From Acidobacteriota bacterium (GTDB lineage Bacteria > Acidobacteriota > Thermoanaerobaculia > Multivoradales > J023), in contig JAJCXO010000282.1 of NCBI GenBank assembly GCA_029263395.1, forward strand, positions 62,001 to 126,000: 64,000 nt of DNA, in the 5' to 3' direction. Made by a program: the position numbers and the translations under genes. Positions within the stretch are counted from its first letter, which is position 1. Each line of letters opens with the position of its first letter. Below are positions 9,421 through 18,222 of this stretch, in pieces. Below the pieces are notes generated by a model. The model had not been told where the DNA came from. It saw nothing but the letters and a program-made list of their open reading frames with translations, and made no database searches.

Positions 9421-9704
9421 ACCTCGTCGGGCCCCTTCGCGAAGGGGTTCGAGCGGTTCTCACGAGTGATTTCTGGAAACTCATACTCTTCTTCTGTGCA
9501 GAGCGCTCGCAGCTCGGAGAAAGACTCCGAAAGAGGTTGACGCTGCTCTTGCTCTCGGCGCCAAACTTCGAAGAGGGCCAAAGTCTCACTGCCAATCACC
9601 GCTGCCACCGGCTGGTTACGGTTGAAGATGTACTGCGGTTCCTTGGCAGCGGCACGGATCACTTGAGACAAATTTTGTTTAGCTTGCGCAATTTTCCAGG
9701 TCAT
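9417..9704 (-). CDS. Phd/YefM-type antitoxin
   Basis: The 95-residue protein begins MTWKIAQAKQNLSQVIRAA and continues with FNRNQPVAAVIGSETLALF, which is the Phd/YefM DNA-binding fold. The C-terminal part is Glu-rich and probably disordered until it wraps the toxin. The start ATG has AGGAG 7 bases upstream. It neutralises the VapC encoded immediately downstream and should repress its own promoter. Confidence 0.88.
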   Translation of the reverse strand: MTWKIAQAKQNLSQVIRAAAKEPQYIFNRNQPVAAVIGSETLALFEVWRREQEQRQPLSESFSELRALCTEEEYEFPEITRENRSNPFAKGPDEV

Positions 9705-9728
9705 CCCGCACTCCTAAGGAATCTCGAT

Positions 9729-9741
9729 ACCCAGCATGGGT
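9729..9741. promoter_or_regulatory. Possible antitoxin operator
   Basis: ACCCA-GCA-TGGGT is a perfect 5-bp palindrome located 25-37 bases upstream of the Phd/YefM start codon. This is where such antitoxins normally bind to autoregulate. The match is short, so it may be chance. Confidence 0.35.
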
Positions 9742-9775
9742 CCGATATTCAACATGACCATATCAGAACCCTCTT

Positions 9776-9937
9776 ATGTCCATCACAGACATTGATACCT
9801 TCGAGCGCAATTTTCTCACCGCTTCTCTACGTCGCCATGAGGGCAACATCTCTCAGGCTGCTCGAGAGGCGGGTATGCATCGCCAAAACTTGCAAAAAAA
9901 GCTGCGCCAGCTCAGGATCGACCCGAAGGAGAATTGA
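9776..9937 (+). pseudogene. Duplicated Fis-type HTH tail of the response regulator
   Basis: An ATG at 9776 opens a 53-codon frame. After ten unrelated codons it encodes the same C-terminal helix-turn-helix as the response regulator at 7597. Only the final residue differs (Asn for Lys); the other five base differences are synonymous. It is either a gene fragment left by an insertion or a tiny DNA-binding protein that could compete with the regulator. It ends one base before the LtrA start codon, so its translation could couple to LtrA. Confidence 0.6.
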
Positions 9938-9947
9938 GATGATCGGG
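9798..9947 (+). repeat. 150-nt direct repeat, copy B
   Basis: This is the second copy of 8846-8995. Six substitutions separate the copies: five at synonymous third codon positions and one that changes the last residue. That pattern points to divergence while both were coding for a functional protein end, rather than random decay of a fresh duplication. Confidence 0.9.
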
Positions 9948-11117
9948 ACTTCCAACTTGCGCCCTCTCGTGGCCCGCGATCGCCACCAGGAACATCGCTC
10001 AGCGACTGAGCTCGAGCTACTGTTCGACCTGGTATTTGTGGTCGCGATCGCAGCAGCCGCTCATGGGTTACGTCACGAAATTGTGGCCGGTCACGTACAG
10101 GACGGGATTATCAAGTTCCTGATGGCCTTCTTCTGCGTGTGGTGGCCTTGGAACCAGTTCACCTGGTTCGCCACCAGCTTCGACAACGATGACGCCGCCT
10201 ACCGAATCAAGGTGATGCTCATCATGTTTGGCGCCATGTTCGTGGCCGCTAGCATGCCAGGGTTCTTCGAGTTTCAGACCCTGGTCTACACGTTCATCGG
10301 GTACGTGATCATGCGCCTAGCGTTCGCCGCCCTGTGGATTCGAGCAGGGAAAGACAATCCAGAGTACCGAGTCGCGGCCACCCGCTATTCGGGCGGACAG
10401 ATCCTGCTGCAAGGCTTGTGGGCCGTTGTTGTCTTCGGGACGGAGCCGGGAGAACCGCTCTTTTACGGCGTCTTCGCACTGGGCGTTGTTGGCGAGCTTT
10501 TTGTGCCCTGGTATGCCGAACAGGCAGCCAATACGCAATGGCACCGCCACCACATCATCGAACGATTCGGGCTTCTGAACATCATCGTTCTCGGTGAGGT
10601 GTTGCTGAGCAGTACCAGCGCTCTCCAAGCTGAGTTTGCAGCAGGGTTCAACTCAGCTCTTTTCAGTATTGCGGTCAGCGGCGTCCTGATCGCGTTCTCG
10701 ATGTGGTGGCTCTACTTCTCTGAAGCAGACCATCTGCAATCCACTGACCCCAAACAGGCCTTCATCTGGGGCTACGGCCACTTTCTGATCTTTGCGGCAG
10801 GAGCCGCCGCCGGAGCAGGACTGGGAATTGCGATCGATATGGCTACGGGTGAACATCACGGACACGGCTCACCTGCCATCGCCTCCTTCGCTGTTTCGAT
10901 TCCGGTTGCCCTCTATATTGTGGGGCTCTGGCTGGTCCGCGACCGTCACCTACTTCGAGGCGTAAGGGGATGGCTGATGCTGCTTGTTGCAGCGTCAGTT
11001 GCGGTCTCCGGCTTCCTACCCTATGCGCCTATCCCAACGGCGGCTTTGCTGGTCACGTACCTCGTCATTCGACTGCGGAGTGAACGACGACTCAGTCAGT
11101 CACTAGGTGAACCTTGA
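9939..11117 (+). CDS. LtrA-family (low temperature requirement A) membrane protein
   Basis: The 392-residue protein begins MIGTSNLRPLVARDRHQEHRSATELELLFDLVFVVAIA in two adjoining parts, which is the signature N-terminus of the LtrA family: a basic/acidic cluster, then ELLFDLVFV leading into the first membrane helix. About ten to twelve hydrophobic segments follow, with the conserved HHIIERFGLLNIIVLGE near residue 210. LtrA was named for growth of Listeria at low temperature; its biochemical role is not known. The ATG at 9939 follows the stop of the duplicated HTH tail by one base, and AAGGAG lies 8-13 bases upstream inside the repeat. Confidence 0.85.
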   Translation: MIGTSNLRPLVARDRHQEHRSATELELLFDLVFVVAIAAAAHGLRHEIVAGHVQDGIIKFLMAFFCVWWPWNQFTWFATSFDNDDAAYRIKVMLIMFGAMFVAASMPGFFEFQTLVYTFIGYVIMRLAFAALWIRAGKDNPEYRVAATRYSGGQILLQGLWAVVVFGTEPGEPLFYGVFALGVVGELFVPWYAEQAANTQWHRHHIIERFGLLNIIVLGEVLLSSTSALQAEFAAGFNSALFSIAVSGVLIAFSMWWLYFSEADHLQSTDPKQAFIWGYGHFLIFAAGAAAGAGLGIAIDMATGEHHGHGSPAIASFAVSIPVALYIVGLWLVRDRHLLRGVRGWLMLLVAASVAVSGFLPYAPIPTAALLVTYLVIRLRSERRLSQSLGEP

Positions 11118-11156
11118 CGAGCGCAGAATCTAGGCCCCGGGTCCTAGCGTGTGAAA

Positions 11157-11186
11157 GTATCAATTCTTGATACCTTCGAATTGAAG
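11157..11186. promoter_or_regulatory. Palindromic operator candidate before the orphan antitoxin
   Basis: GTATCAA-TTC-TTGATAC (11157-11173) is a perfect 7-bp inverted repeat. It is followed directly by a second, imperfect one, CTTCGAATTGAAG (11174-11186). The block ends 8 bases before the antitoxin start codon, the usual place for autoregulation by ribbon-helix-helix antitoxins. Confidence 0.55.
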
Positions 11187-11194
11187 GGTTAAAC

Positions 11195-11395
11195 ATGACA
11201 CTACAAATCAGGGTCGAACTCGACGAAGACCTGTTATTGGAGGTTCAGAGCATCCTAGGGACGCGTACGATTCGTGAAACCATTGAAGTAGCTCTTCGCG
11301 AAGTTATCCGTTCTCAGGCTCGGCGCGAAGAAGTCCGTGTCTCAACAACTATGGAAGGCATGGACCTCGCCGAGTCTATTGGGACTAAGGTGTAG
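11195..11395 (+). CDS. VapB-type antitoxin without an adjacent toxin
   Basis: The 66-residue protein starts with the strand LQIRVELDEDLLLEVQ and continues TIRETIEVALREVI, the type II VapB (ribbon-helix-helix) pattern with the TxxETxxxALxE core. No toxin follows on this strand: the next gene, a PIN toxin, is on the other strand and has its own antitoxin. It resembles the antitoxin at 11830 only in the family core. It may be a remnant of a lost pair or a trans-acting antidote. Confidence 0.8.
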   Translation: MTLQIRVELDEDLLLEVQSILGTRTIRETIEVALREVIRSQARREEVRVSTTMEGMDLAESIGTKV

Positions 11396-11416
11396 TCCTA
11401 AGGGGCCGTTCCGCCA

Positions 11417-11833
11417 CTACAACGATCCTCGAGCTGCAATCCACTGCGTGGACTGACCGGTGATTTCGGCAATCCGGTCGTAATCGGCATCGTAATGCAG
11501 GACGACTGTGGCGGCAGCTTCCGCTGAAGCAGCAATCAGCAGGTCGGCAATCTTGACGCTTCGGTGGTGAAGACCGCCGACATGAGCGAGTCCACGCTGG
11601 ATTTCTAGAGCTCGTTGGAAGGTCGAGGAATCACTCGGGATCGGGCGTAGAGCAGACAACTCCTCATCTAGGGCCTCGTAGTCTTTGGCGGAACGTGCCG
11701 ACCACAAGATTTCGAGCCGAACCTGATCGCAGATTCCCAACCTGTCAAGCTCAAGATACCGCAGCCAATCTCGAGCTACCTGCGGATTCGTCGCGTGATG
11801 CCAAGCACTCGTGTCGACGCAAAAGAGAGTCAT
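11417..11833 (-). CDS. vapC: PIN-domain toxin, VapC
   Basis: This 138-residue protein has the PIN acidic residues: [10 protein letters not shown] at the N-terminus, Glu in [13 protein letters not shown], Asp in [15 protein letters not shown] and a final [16 protein letters not shown]. It should be a ribonuclease held inactive by the upstream VapB. Start and antitoxin stop overlap by ATGA (11830-11833). Confidence 0.9.
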   Translation of the reverse strand: MTLFCVDTSAWHHATNPQVARDWLRYLELDRLGICDQVRLEILWSARSAKDYEALDEELSALRPIPSDSSTFQRALEIQRGLAHVGGLHHRSVKIADLLIAASAEAAATVVLHYDADYDRIAEITGQSTQWIAARGSL

Positions 11834-12042
11834 CGTAGGGGCCGGCTCGCGGCGAGCAATTCGGGCGACCTGTCGATCCCGGCCCCGCTCTGAATCCTCT
11901 CAGCAAGCCGTTCCCGTAGGTAGCGTCGAATCGCCTCCCGAAAGGCTGTGTCCACGGTCTCCTTGAGGCCACGGGTTCCCAGCGCTAATTGGGCCTGAGT
12001 CAACAGTGTATCGTCAACCTCTAGAGTTGTACGTCTCGACAT
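11830..12042 (-). CDS. vapB: VapB antitoxin
   Basis: The 70-residue protein has the VapB type II core: [20 protein letters not shown], then [18 protein letters not shown] chose the ATG at 12042, which gives the usual VapB length. A frame extends 40 codons further upstream but has no family similarity. It is the cognate antitoxin for the overlapping VapC. Confidence 0.88.
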   Translation of the reverse strand: MSRRTTLEVDDTLLTQAQLALGTRGLKETVDTAFREAIRRYLRERLAERIQSGAGIDRSPELLAASRPLR

Positions 12043-12154
12043 CAAACAACTATATATCAGGAAAGCCATTGAATATAGCTCAGCTACCACAATTGGGAAT
12101 CGATGCGCTTTCATGATCGCCCAGACTCGACCCGAAACTTGTAGGATCAGCCAG

Positions 12155-13750
12155 ATGCGCACGCTTTCATCTCACATCGACCCACAGTCCAACACCTTCA
12201 CCAGCAACCGGCAGTGGTTCCTCACCAAACTCGACGAGCTCGACCAGGCGATGGTCGAGGTCAACGCTGCGGGTGGCCCTAAATACGTCGAGCGCCATCA
12301 TCGGCGAGGCAAGTTGATGGCGCGGGAGCGCATCGAGCTGCTACTCGACCGTGACGCACCCTTCTTGGAGATCGGGGCCCTGGCAGCCTGGGGTACGGAC
12401 TTTGCCCTCGGCGGCAGCATGATCTGTGGCATCGGTGTGGTCTCTGGCGTGGAGTGCGTGATCGTCGCCAACGAACCGACGATCCGCGGTGGGTCGATCA
12501 ACCCCTACACCGCACGCAAAGTCGAACGGGCGATGGAGATCTGCGCCCAGAACCGCCTACCGATGATCAACCTCACCGAATCGGGTGGCGCCGACTTACC
12601 CCATCAAGCCGAGTTGTTCGTACCCGGCGGCGCGATGTTTCGTGAGCTCACCCGCCGTTCCGCCGAACGGATCCCGACGATCTGCCTGGTGTTCGGCTCG
12701 TCCACCGCCGGTGGCGCCTACGTGCCTGGGATGTCGGACTATACGGTGATGGTGAAGGAGCAGGCGCGGGTCTTTCTCGGCGGACCACCCTTGGTCAAAA
12801 TGGCGATCCACGAGGATTCCACCGAAGAGGAGCTTGGGGGCGCCGAGATGCACAGCCGAATCTCCGGTGTCTCCGACTACCTGGCCGAAGACGAACTCGA
12901 CGCCATCCGTCTCGGTCGCGAAATTGTCGCCCAGCTGCACTGGCAAAAACTGGGGCCCTCACCTGCTGCACCATCGGATGAGCCGCTCTACAACCCCGAA
13001 GAGTTGCTCGGCATCGCCAGTGCCGACATCCGGCAACCCTTCGACGTCAAAGAAGTGATCGCACGCCTGGTTGATGGTTCGCGCTTCCACGAATTCAAAG
13101 CCACTTACGGCACCACTTTGATCACCGGCTTCGCCACGCTGCACGGATACCCGATCGGGATCGTGGCCAACAACGGCGTGATCTTTTCCGAGTCTGCGGA
13201 AAAAGGCGCCCAATTTGTCCAGCTGTGCAACAAGCAAGACAAGCCGCTGCTCTTCCTGCAAAACATCACCGGCATGATGGTCGGCAGGCGGACCGAGGAA
13301 GGCGGCATGATCAAAGATGGCGCCAAGTTGATCAACGCGGTCGCCAACAGCGAGGTGCCGCATCTGACGCTGATGATCGGAGCCTCCTACGGCGCCGGCA
13401 ACTACGCCATGTCCGGCCGCGCCTACAAGCCACGCTTCCTCTTTTCCTGGCCCAACCACCGTATTGCGGTGATGGGCCCCGAACAACTGGCCGGAGTGCT
13501 ATCGATCGTTCGACGCGGGGCTGCGGCTCGCGCCGGGCTACCCTTCGACGACACCCAAGACGCCAAGCTTCGGCAAGCGGTGGAGCACCAGATCAAGAAC
13601 GAGTCCTACGCTTTCTTCGCCTCCGGTCGACTGTGGGACGACGGTGTCATCGATCCCCGGGATACCCGCACCGTGTTGGGCCTCGCCCTATCCGCCGCCC
13701 ATTCAGGCCCCGTCGCAGGCACCGACCGTTACGGCGTGTTCCGGATGTGA
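12155..13750 (+). CDS. Acyl-CoA carboxylase, carboxyltransferase (beta) subunit
   Basis: The protein has 531 residues from the chosen ATG (AGGA 8-11 bases upstream), the length of methylcrotonyl- or geranyl-CoA carboxylase beta subunits. Family motifs include [20 protein letters not shown] near 45, an oxyanion-forming [16 protein letters not shown] near 185, [16 protein letters not shown] near 370 and [14 protein letters not shown] near 415. It transfers carboxyl from carboxybiotin to a branched short-chain acyl-CoA. The biotin-carrying partner is encoded at 16114, separated from it by an oppositely oriented oxidoreductase gene and a TA pair. Together with the hydratase and AtuA-like gene the set points to leucine/isovalerate or acyclic terpene breakdown. 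Confidence 0.92.
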   Translation: MRTLSSHIDPQSNTFTSNRQWFLTKLDELDQAMVEVNAAGGPKYVERHHRRGKLMARERIELLLDRDAPFLEIGALAAWGTDFALGGSMICGIGVVSGVECVIVANEPTIRGGSINPYTARKVERAMEICAQNRLPMINLTESGGADLPHQAELFVPGGAMFRELTRRSAERIPTICLVFGSSTAGGAYVPGMSDYTVMVKEQARVFLGGPPLVKMAIHEDSTEEELGGAEMHSRISGVSDYLAEDELDAIRLGREIVAQLHWQKLGPSPAAPSDEPLYNPEELLGIASADIRQPFDVKEVIARLVDGSRFHEFKATYGTTLITGFATLHGYPIGIVANNGVIFSESAEKGAQFVQLCNKQDKPLLFLQNITGMMVGRRTEEGGMIKDGAKLINAVANSEVPHLTLMIGASYGAGNYAMSGRAYKPRFLFSWPNHRIAVMGPEQLAGVLSIVRRGAAARAGLPFDDTQDAKLRQAVEHQIKNESYAFFASGRLWDDGVIDPRDTRTVLGLALSAAHSGPVAGTDRYGVFRM

Positions 13751-15496
13751 CCGGGCGCTCGACCGGACACCGCGCTCAGGATCGTAGAGCGCCTGCATCG
13801 GGTGGGATTGACCGGTGAGGGTGGCGGTCACCGCTTCCGCAACGGCGGGAGCTTGGGTAAACCCTCCCGTGTTGTGGCCGGAGGCGATCACCATGCGACC
13901 GCCTGCTGAGGTACCCAGGACCTCGAAGATCCCGAGGCTCGTGCTGGTGAAGGGTCGAATACACGCCCTGCGGGACTCGGCAAACCAAGGCTCGCCGACC
14001 GCTCTGCGATAAGGGTGCGGGAAGTACCGTCGAGCGGTCTCCTCGAGGGCTTCGAAGAGACACGTGATCTCTGGTGAGCTCATATCCAATGGCCGACTGC
14101 CGACGAAACCGTAGCCCGAGCCCAGGATGAGCATGGGACGACTCGTGGCATCGGTAGCCAAGGTCACGTTCGAATCCTCCCCCACCCATCCCTCACGGTG
14201 AACTTTGACCGGGTGGCGCAAGCGTGGCTCCAGGTTCGGCAGCCGTAGCCACAATCCCAAAATCCCCTGGATCTTGCCGGCAGAGCGCGTACCCTCGAGC
14301 AGTGGATTGCCGTACGCTCCGGGTGAGAGGACGTAATGTTCTGACCGCACGAGCCTGGTCTGTACCCGCTTCGACTCCATCGCGCCGTCTTGGACGCGCA
14401 GGCCCGTCACCAGTCCATCGTCCGTTCGTTCGATAGCGGCCACATGCTGGTTCCAACGAATCGCAGCGCCCTTGGCTTCGAGATGTGCCATCAGCTTGCG
14501 TACGAAGTCATGAATCGTGAGGGAAAACCCTTCAACTTCGAGGGCCGCCGCGATCTCACGGCGCGCAACCGCCTCACCCAACGCGGGGTGGCGACGGCTC
14601 AGCGAGTTGGCATCCAGCACCCGCACTAAGGAGCCGAGCTTGCGATGTAGAGCCTCGGCTGCTTCGGCCCTATGTGCCTCGGAATAAAGACGCAGGACAC
14701 TCGGGGTGTACCCCACCCCCTCGAAAAGATGTGAAGCGTCGAGTTGTAGCTGCTTCCACAAGGGATGGCTGGCGATGTTGATGCCGTGAATATCCTCGGT
14801 GAAGGTCTCTGCTCGCCAACGCGGAAGATGCTGGAAGTTGTCGATCCAGGCCCGTTCGTGACGATTCAGTGTTTCGGGCCTGGTCAACAACCAGCCACCT
14901 TCGCTGATGCGGCGGCGGAAAACCGTGCTCGTATTCGACTCGACTGTCCGGCCCTTCTCGCTGTAGTTGTCTGCTTCGGTGAAGCAGAACATGCGGGCGT
15001 TCTCACCACCGTGGGTTGCACCAAGCTGCTGCCAACTCGGCCGGCTCCGTGGATCAGGGCTCGCGTCCAGAATCTCGACCTGGGCCCCTTGTTCAATCAG
15101 GTCGAGGGCGGTCATGAGATTGACAATGCCTGCTCCGACCAGCGTCACCCGCGAGCCAGACAAAGACTGTGATGCCCGCGGCGAAATACCAACGGAGCTC
15201 AAACGTTCGGCGACCTGGCGATGCATCACACTGCGCTCGGCGAGTCCAAGAGCGCGTGAATCGTCCAGCAGGCTGCTGGGACCTCCATCGACTTGTTGGA
15301 CGTGGAGCCCCGGGAAATCGATTCGGCTCGCTGCGCTCCCGTACTTGACCAAGACCGCACCGAGACGATGTTCAGCCAAAGCTCGACGCATCGGACCTTC
15401 GGGCTGCGAGGCGAGCTCCGGTCGATAAATGACGAGATCCCCGAGGCCAGATTGCACGAGCTCTGGGCTCAGGGGGTACGTAACGAGGACTTTCAT
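13703..15496 (-). CDS. FAD-dependent oxidoreductase (DAO family) with N-terminal extension
   Basis: The 597-residue protein has an unusual N-terminal region of about 110 residues before the FAD-binding Rossmann motif [22 protein letters not shown] (given here in parts: [10 protein letters not shown] then [10 protein letters not shown]). The C-terminal FAD part has [18 protein letters not shown] near 545. DAO-type enzymes oxidise amine substrates such as D-amino acids or sarcosine; the substrate is unknown here. The N-terminal extension, with the pattern [14 protein letters not shown], resembles the first strand of a second nucleotide-binding-like domain. The gene overlaps the end of the carboxyltransferase gene tail to tail by 48 bases. 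Confidence 0.8.
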   Translation of the reverse strand: MKVLVTYPLSPELVQSGLGDLVIYRPELASQPEGPMRRALAEHRLGAVLVKYGSAASRIDFPGLHVQQVDGGPSSLLDDSRALGLAERSVMHRQVAERLSSVGISPRASQSLSGSRVTLVGAGIVNLMTALDLIEQGAQVEILDASPDPRSRPSWQQLGATHGGENARMFCFTEADNYSEKGRTVESNTSTVFRRRISEGGWLLTRPETLNRHERAWIDNFQHLPRWRAETFTEDIHGINIASHPLWKQLQLDASHLFEGVGYTPSVLRLYSEAHRAEAAEALHRKLGSLVRVLDANSLSRRHPALGEAVARREIAAALEVEGFSLTIHDFVRKLMAHLEAKGAAIRWNQHVAAIERTDDGLVTGLRVQDGAMESKRVQTRLVRSEHYVLSPGAYGNPLLEGTRSAGKIQGILGLWLRLPNLEPRLRHPVKVHREGWVGEDSNVTLATDATSRPMLILGSGYGFVGSRPLDMSSPEITCLFEALEETARRYFPHPYRRAVGEPWFAESRRACIRPFTSTSLGIFEVLGTSAGGRMVIASGHNTGGFTQAPAVAEAVTATLTGQSHPMQALYDPERGVRSSARSHPEHAVTVGACDGA

Positions 15497-15500
15497 CAGA

Positions 15501-15800
15501 TCAAGTCAGGCGACCGCGCCAATTTTCTGAGTGCCGACGCATGTGCATGACCGCAAGCACCAGCACGGTCGTCTCTCCGTCAACGAGGGTGTAGTAGATC
15601 CCGTACGGGAAACGGCGAACTAGAAAACGCCGGACCCCATCGTCGACAACCGGCCAAGTCCCAGGGGCATGCAAGATCTTTTCGATGGCTTCCTCGACGT
15701 TGGCTACGAACGACCTAGCCAATTCGGGAGAAATCTCGAGGTAGTACTTGCTCGCTTCTAACAACTCCTCGGCTGCTTCAGGGTGATATCGCCAGATCAT
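15501..15800 (-). CDS. ParE/RelE-family toxin
   Basis: The 99-residue protein has the ParE pattern: WRYHPEAAEELLEASKYYLE at the N-terminus, a Glu/Ala-rich second helix, then RRFLVRRFPYGIYYTLV and a last strand VLVLAVMHMRRHSENW. ParE-like toxins inhibit gyrase, RelE-like ones cut mRNA on the ribosome; which applies cannot be told. The start overlaps the antitoxin stop by ATGA. Confidence 0.88.
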   Translation of the reverse strand: MIWRYHPEAAEELLEASKYYLEISPELARSFVANVEEAIEKILHAPGTWPVVDDGVRRFLVRRFPYGIYYTLVDGETTVLVLAVMHMRRHSENWRGRLT

Positions 15801-16024
15801 CCTCCGACGAGTTGACGGGCACGGGCCATAACAACGTCACCCTCAAGAGCCTCAACCTGCCCTGACAGGATCTCGCCTCTGCGTCGCTTGGCTGTCTTTA
15901 AATGCGCTTGCTCGACCTCTGGGTCGACATGGGACCCTAGGTAGGCGACCAGACGTTCCGCCAATGAAGCTTTAGAGTCGTCTGGTAACGCCATCGCTGC
16001 TTCGAATAGTTCTTCGACCGTCAT
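15797..16024 (-). CDS. Addiction-module antitoxin (TIGR02574 type)
   Basis: The 75-residue protein starts MTVEELFEAAMALPDDSKAS, the signature of short helical antitoxins in the TIGR02574 family that precede ParE/RelE toxins (Leu-Pro followed by Arg/Lys-Leu-Ala-Glu-Arg/Leu). The ATG at 16024 has AGGAG 6 bases upstream. A GTG one codon earlier is possible. Confidence 0.85.
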   Translation of the reverse strand: MTVEELFEAAMALPDDSKASLAERLVAYLGSHVDPEVEQAHLKTAKRRRGEILSGQVEALEGDVVMARARQLVGG

Positions 16025-16113
16025 CACTTCTCCTGTCTCGATTGTACCTCAACCCGAGCCGACAAAGAGACCAGCCGTTCGAAGACCAGGAGCGTCGCTT
16101 ATCATAATGAGCT

Positions 16114-18222
16114 ATGTCCACAACCTCGACCCCTAAGGCCTCTATGTCTCCAACTCCCACGGACACATTCCACAAAGTTCTGGTCGCCAATCGCGGCGAG
16201 ATTGCTCGACGGATCTCCCGCACCTTACGCGAGATGGGCTTGGCAACTGTCGCCGTCTATTCCGATGCCGATTGCGACGCACCCCACGTTTCCGAAGCGG
16301 ATGAGGCGGTGCGCATCGGCCCGGCTCCAAGCAGCGAGTCGTACCTCGATCAGGACGCGGTGATCGCGGCGGCGAAGACCGTCGGCGCAGAGGCGATTCA
16401 CCCAGGGTATGGCTTCCTCGCCGAAAATGCCGACTTTGCCGAACGCTGTGCAGTGGAAGGGCTGGTCTTCATTGGACCTTCCCCGCAAGCCATCCGCCAG
16501 ATGGGTGACAAAGCTGCTGCCAAGGAGTTGGCGGCTCAGGTGGGTGTGGCGATCCTCGACGGCTTCACGGTCGACAAGCTCGACGTCGACGAGATTCGGC
16601 GTCGAGCCAAAGACCTCGGCTTCCCGTTGTTGGTCAAAGCAGCCGCCGGAGGCGGCGGCAAGGGCATGCGCGTCGTCTCGCAAGCCGACGAACTCGCCGA
16701 GGCTCTCGACGCTGCCGGCCGAGAAGCTGACGCCGCCTTCGGTGATGGCTCGCTGCTCATCGAACGTTTGGTTGTTGCACCACGCCATGTCGAGATCCAG
16801 GTGCTCGGTGACGCACACGGCAACCTCGTGCACCTCTTCGAACGGGATTGCTCAATCCAACGACGCCATCAGAAAGTCTTCGAGGAATCCCCATCCCCCG
16901 CGGTCGACGCCGAGTTGCGTCAACGGATGGGCGAAGCCGCCGTCACCCTGGCCCGTGCGGTGGACTATCAGGGTGCCGGCACGGTGGAATTCTTGCTCGA
17001 TGGTGCCGGCGCGTTCTACTTCTTGGAGATGAATACTCGGCTGCAGGTCGAACACCCGGTGACCGAGGCCGTCACCGGTCTGGACCTGGTGCGGCTCCAA
17101 GTCGACGTCGCCCAGGGGCTGCCCTTGCCTTTCGAACAGAGTGATCTGGAACTCGACGGCCACGCCATTGAGGCGCGGCTGTATGCCGAAGATCCTGCCA
17201 ACCACTTCCTCCCTGCTAGCGGCACCGTGTCCCTGTGGGCGGTCCCCGAGCTACCGGGCCTGCGGGTCGACAGCGGCGTCGAACAAGGCGACACCGTCGG
17301 CATTCACTACGACCCGATGCTCGCCAAGGTGATCACCCACGGCTCAACGCGAGCTGAAGCCTTGCGACGCCTCCACCGCGGGCTCTCGGAGCTTGCCGTC
17401 GGCGGGCTGACCACCAATCGTGAGTTCCTACTGACGACACTCGAGCACCAGGCGTTCCGCAGTGGCAAGTTCGACACCGGCTTTATCGATCAACATTTGC
17501 CACCCGGCTCACGTGAACCCAAAGCCAATGCTGACGTGCTTGCGCAGCAGGGTATCGCCGCCACCTTGCATCTCTTTCAGGTCCGTTCAGAGGCACAGCG
17601 ACGTGGGGAACACGGCCCGATCCCCTCCAGCATCCCCTCTGGTTGGCGCAACAATCGGTGGCGACCTCAGGAACAGAGCTTCGAATCCCCAGCCGGACGA
17701 CTCACCGTTCGCTACGTCGCGAAACCCGGCAATCGCTTCACCATCGACATGATCTCGCCGGCCATGGAAGGCAATCCGGACGAACCGAGGACGTATGCCG
17801 TCCACCTCGTCGAGTCTCGAGCTGGCCTCGTCACCGTGGAGATCAACGGTGTCCGGCGTCGTTTTCGGATCGGGACCCTCGGGGTCACCGGCTCTACGCG
17901 CAAGTTATCCGTCCATAGTTCGGGACGGGTATCCGACTTCCAACTCGTGGCACGTTTTCCGCTACGTCAAGCCGCGGCCGTTGCCGGGGGTTGTGCGGCA
18001 CCGATGACTGGCAAAGTTGTCGCGGTGGAGGTGGCAGTCGGTGACGAGGTCACCGTCGGTTCAACCCTCGTGGTCCTCGAGGCGATGAAAATGGAGCATG
18101 AGCTCCAAGCCCAGACCGACGGCATCGTCGAAGCCGTCCACGTCGAAGCCGGGCAAATGGTGGATCCAGACAAAGTTTTGGTGGTCGTCAAGCCCCACGA
18201 TTCAAAAACGGAGGATGTTTGA
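16114..18222 (+). CDS. Acyl-CoA carboxylase, biotin carboxylase/biotin carrier (alpha) subunit
   Basis: The 702-residue protein has a biotin carboxylase domain (FHKVLVANRGEIARRI near 20, ATP-grasp with KAAAGGGGKGMRVV near 175, EMNTRLQVEHPVTE near 305), a middle domain, and a C-terminal biotinyl domain with VLEAMKMEHEL, whose Lys near 659 carries biotin. It carboxylates its own biotin with ATP and bicarbonate and pairs with the beta subunit encoded at 12155. The start could also be the ATG ten codons later. The next gene, enoyl-CoA hydratase, starts on the last base of its stop codon, so it is translationally coupled. Confidence 0.93.
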   Translation: MSTTSTPKASMSPTPTDTFHKVLVANRGEIARRISRTLREMGLATVAVYSDADCDAPHVSEADEAVRIGPAPSSESYLDQDAVIAAAKTVGAEAIHPGYGFLAENADFAERCAVEGLVFIGPSPQAIRQMGDKAAAKELAAQVGVAILDGFTVDKLDVDEIRRRAKDLGFPLLVKAAAGGGGKGMRVVSQADELAEALDAAGREADAAFGDGSLLIERLVVAPRHVEIQVLGDAHGNLVHLFERDCSIQRRHQKVFEESPSPAVDAELRQRMGEAAVTLARAVDYQGAGTVEFLLDGAGAFYFLEMNTRLQVEHPVTEAVTGLDLVRLQVDVAQGLPLPFEQSDLELDGHAIEARLYAEDPANHFLPASGTVSLWAVPELPGLRVDSGVEQGDTVGIHYDPMLAKVITHGSTRAEALRRLHRGLSELAVGGLTTNREFLLTTLEHQAFRSGKFDTGFIDQHLPPGSREPKANADVLAQQGIAATLHLFQVRSEAQRRGEHGPIPSSIPSGWRNNRWRPQEQSFESPAGRLTVRYVAKPGNRFTIDMISPAMEGNPDEPRTYAVHLVESRAGLVTVEINGVRRRFRIGTLGVTGSTRKLSVHSSGRVSDFQLVARFPLRQAAAVAGGCAAPMTGKVVAVEVAVGDEVTVGSTLVVLEAMKMEHELQAQTDGIVEAVHVEAGQMVDPDKVLVVVKPHDSKTEDV

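Noticed and set aside
9792-11179. 13-base direct repeat TTGATACCTTCGA at 9792 and 11167 as element ends
   Set aside because: Many 13-base matches are expected by chance in 64 kb, and no other end-like structure accompanies them.
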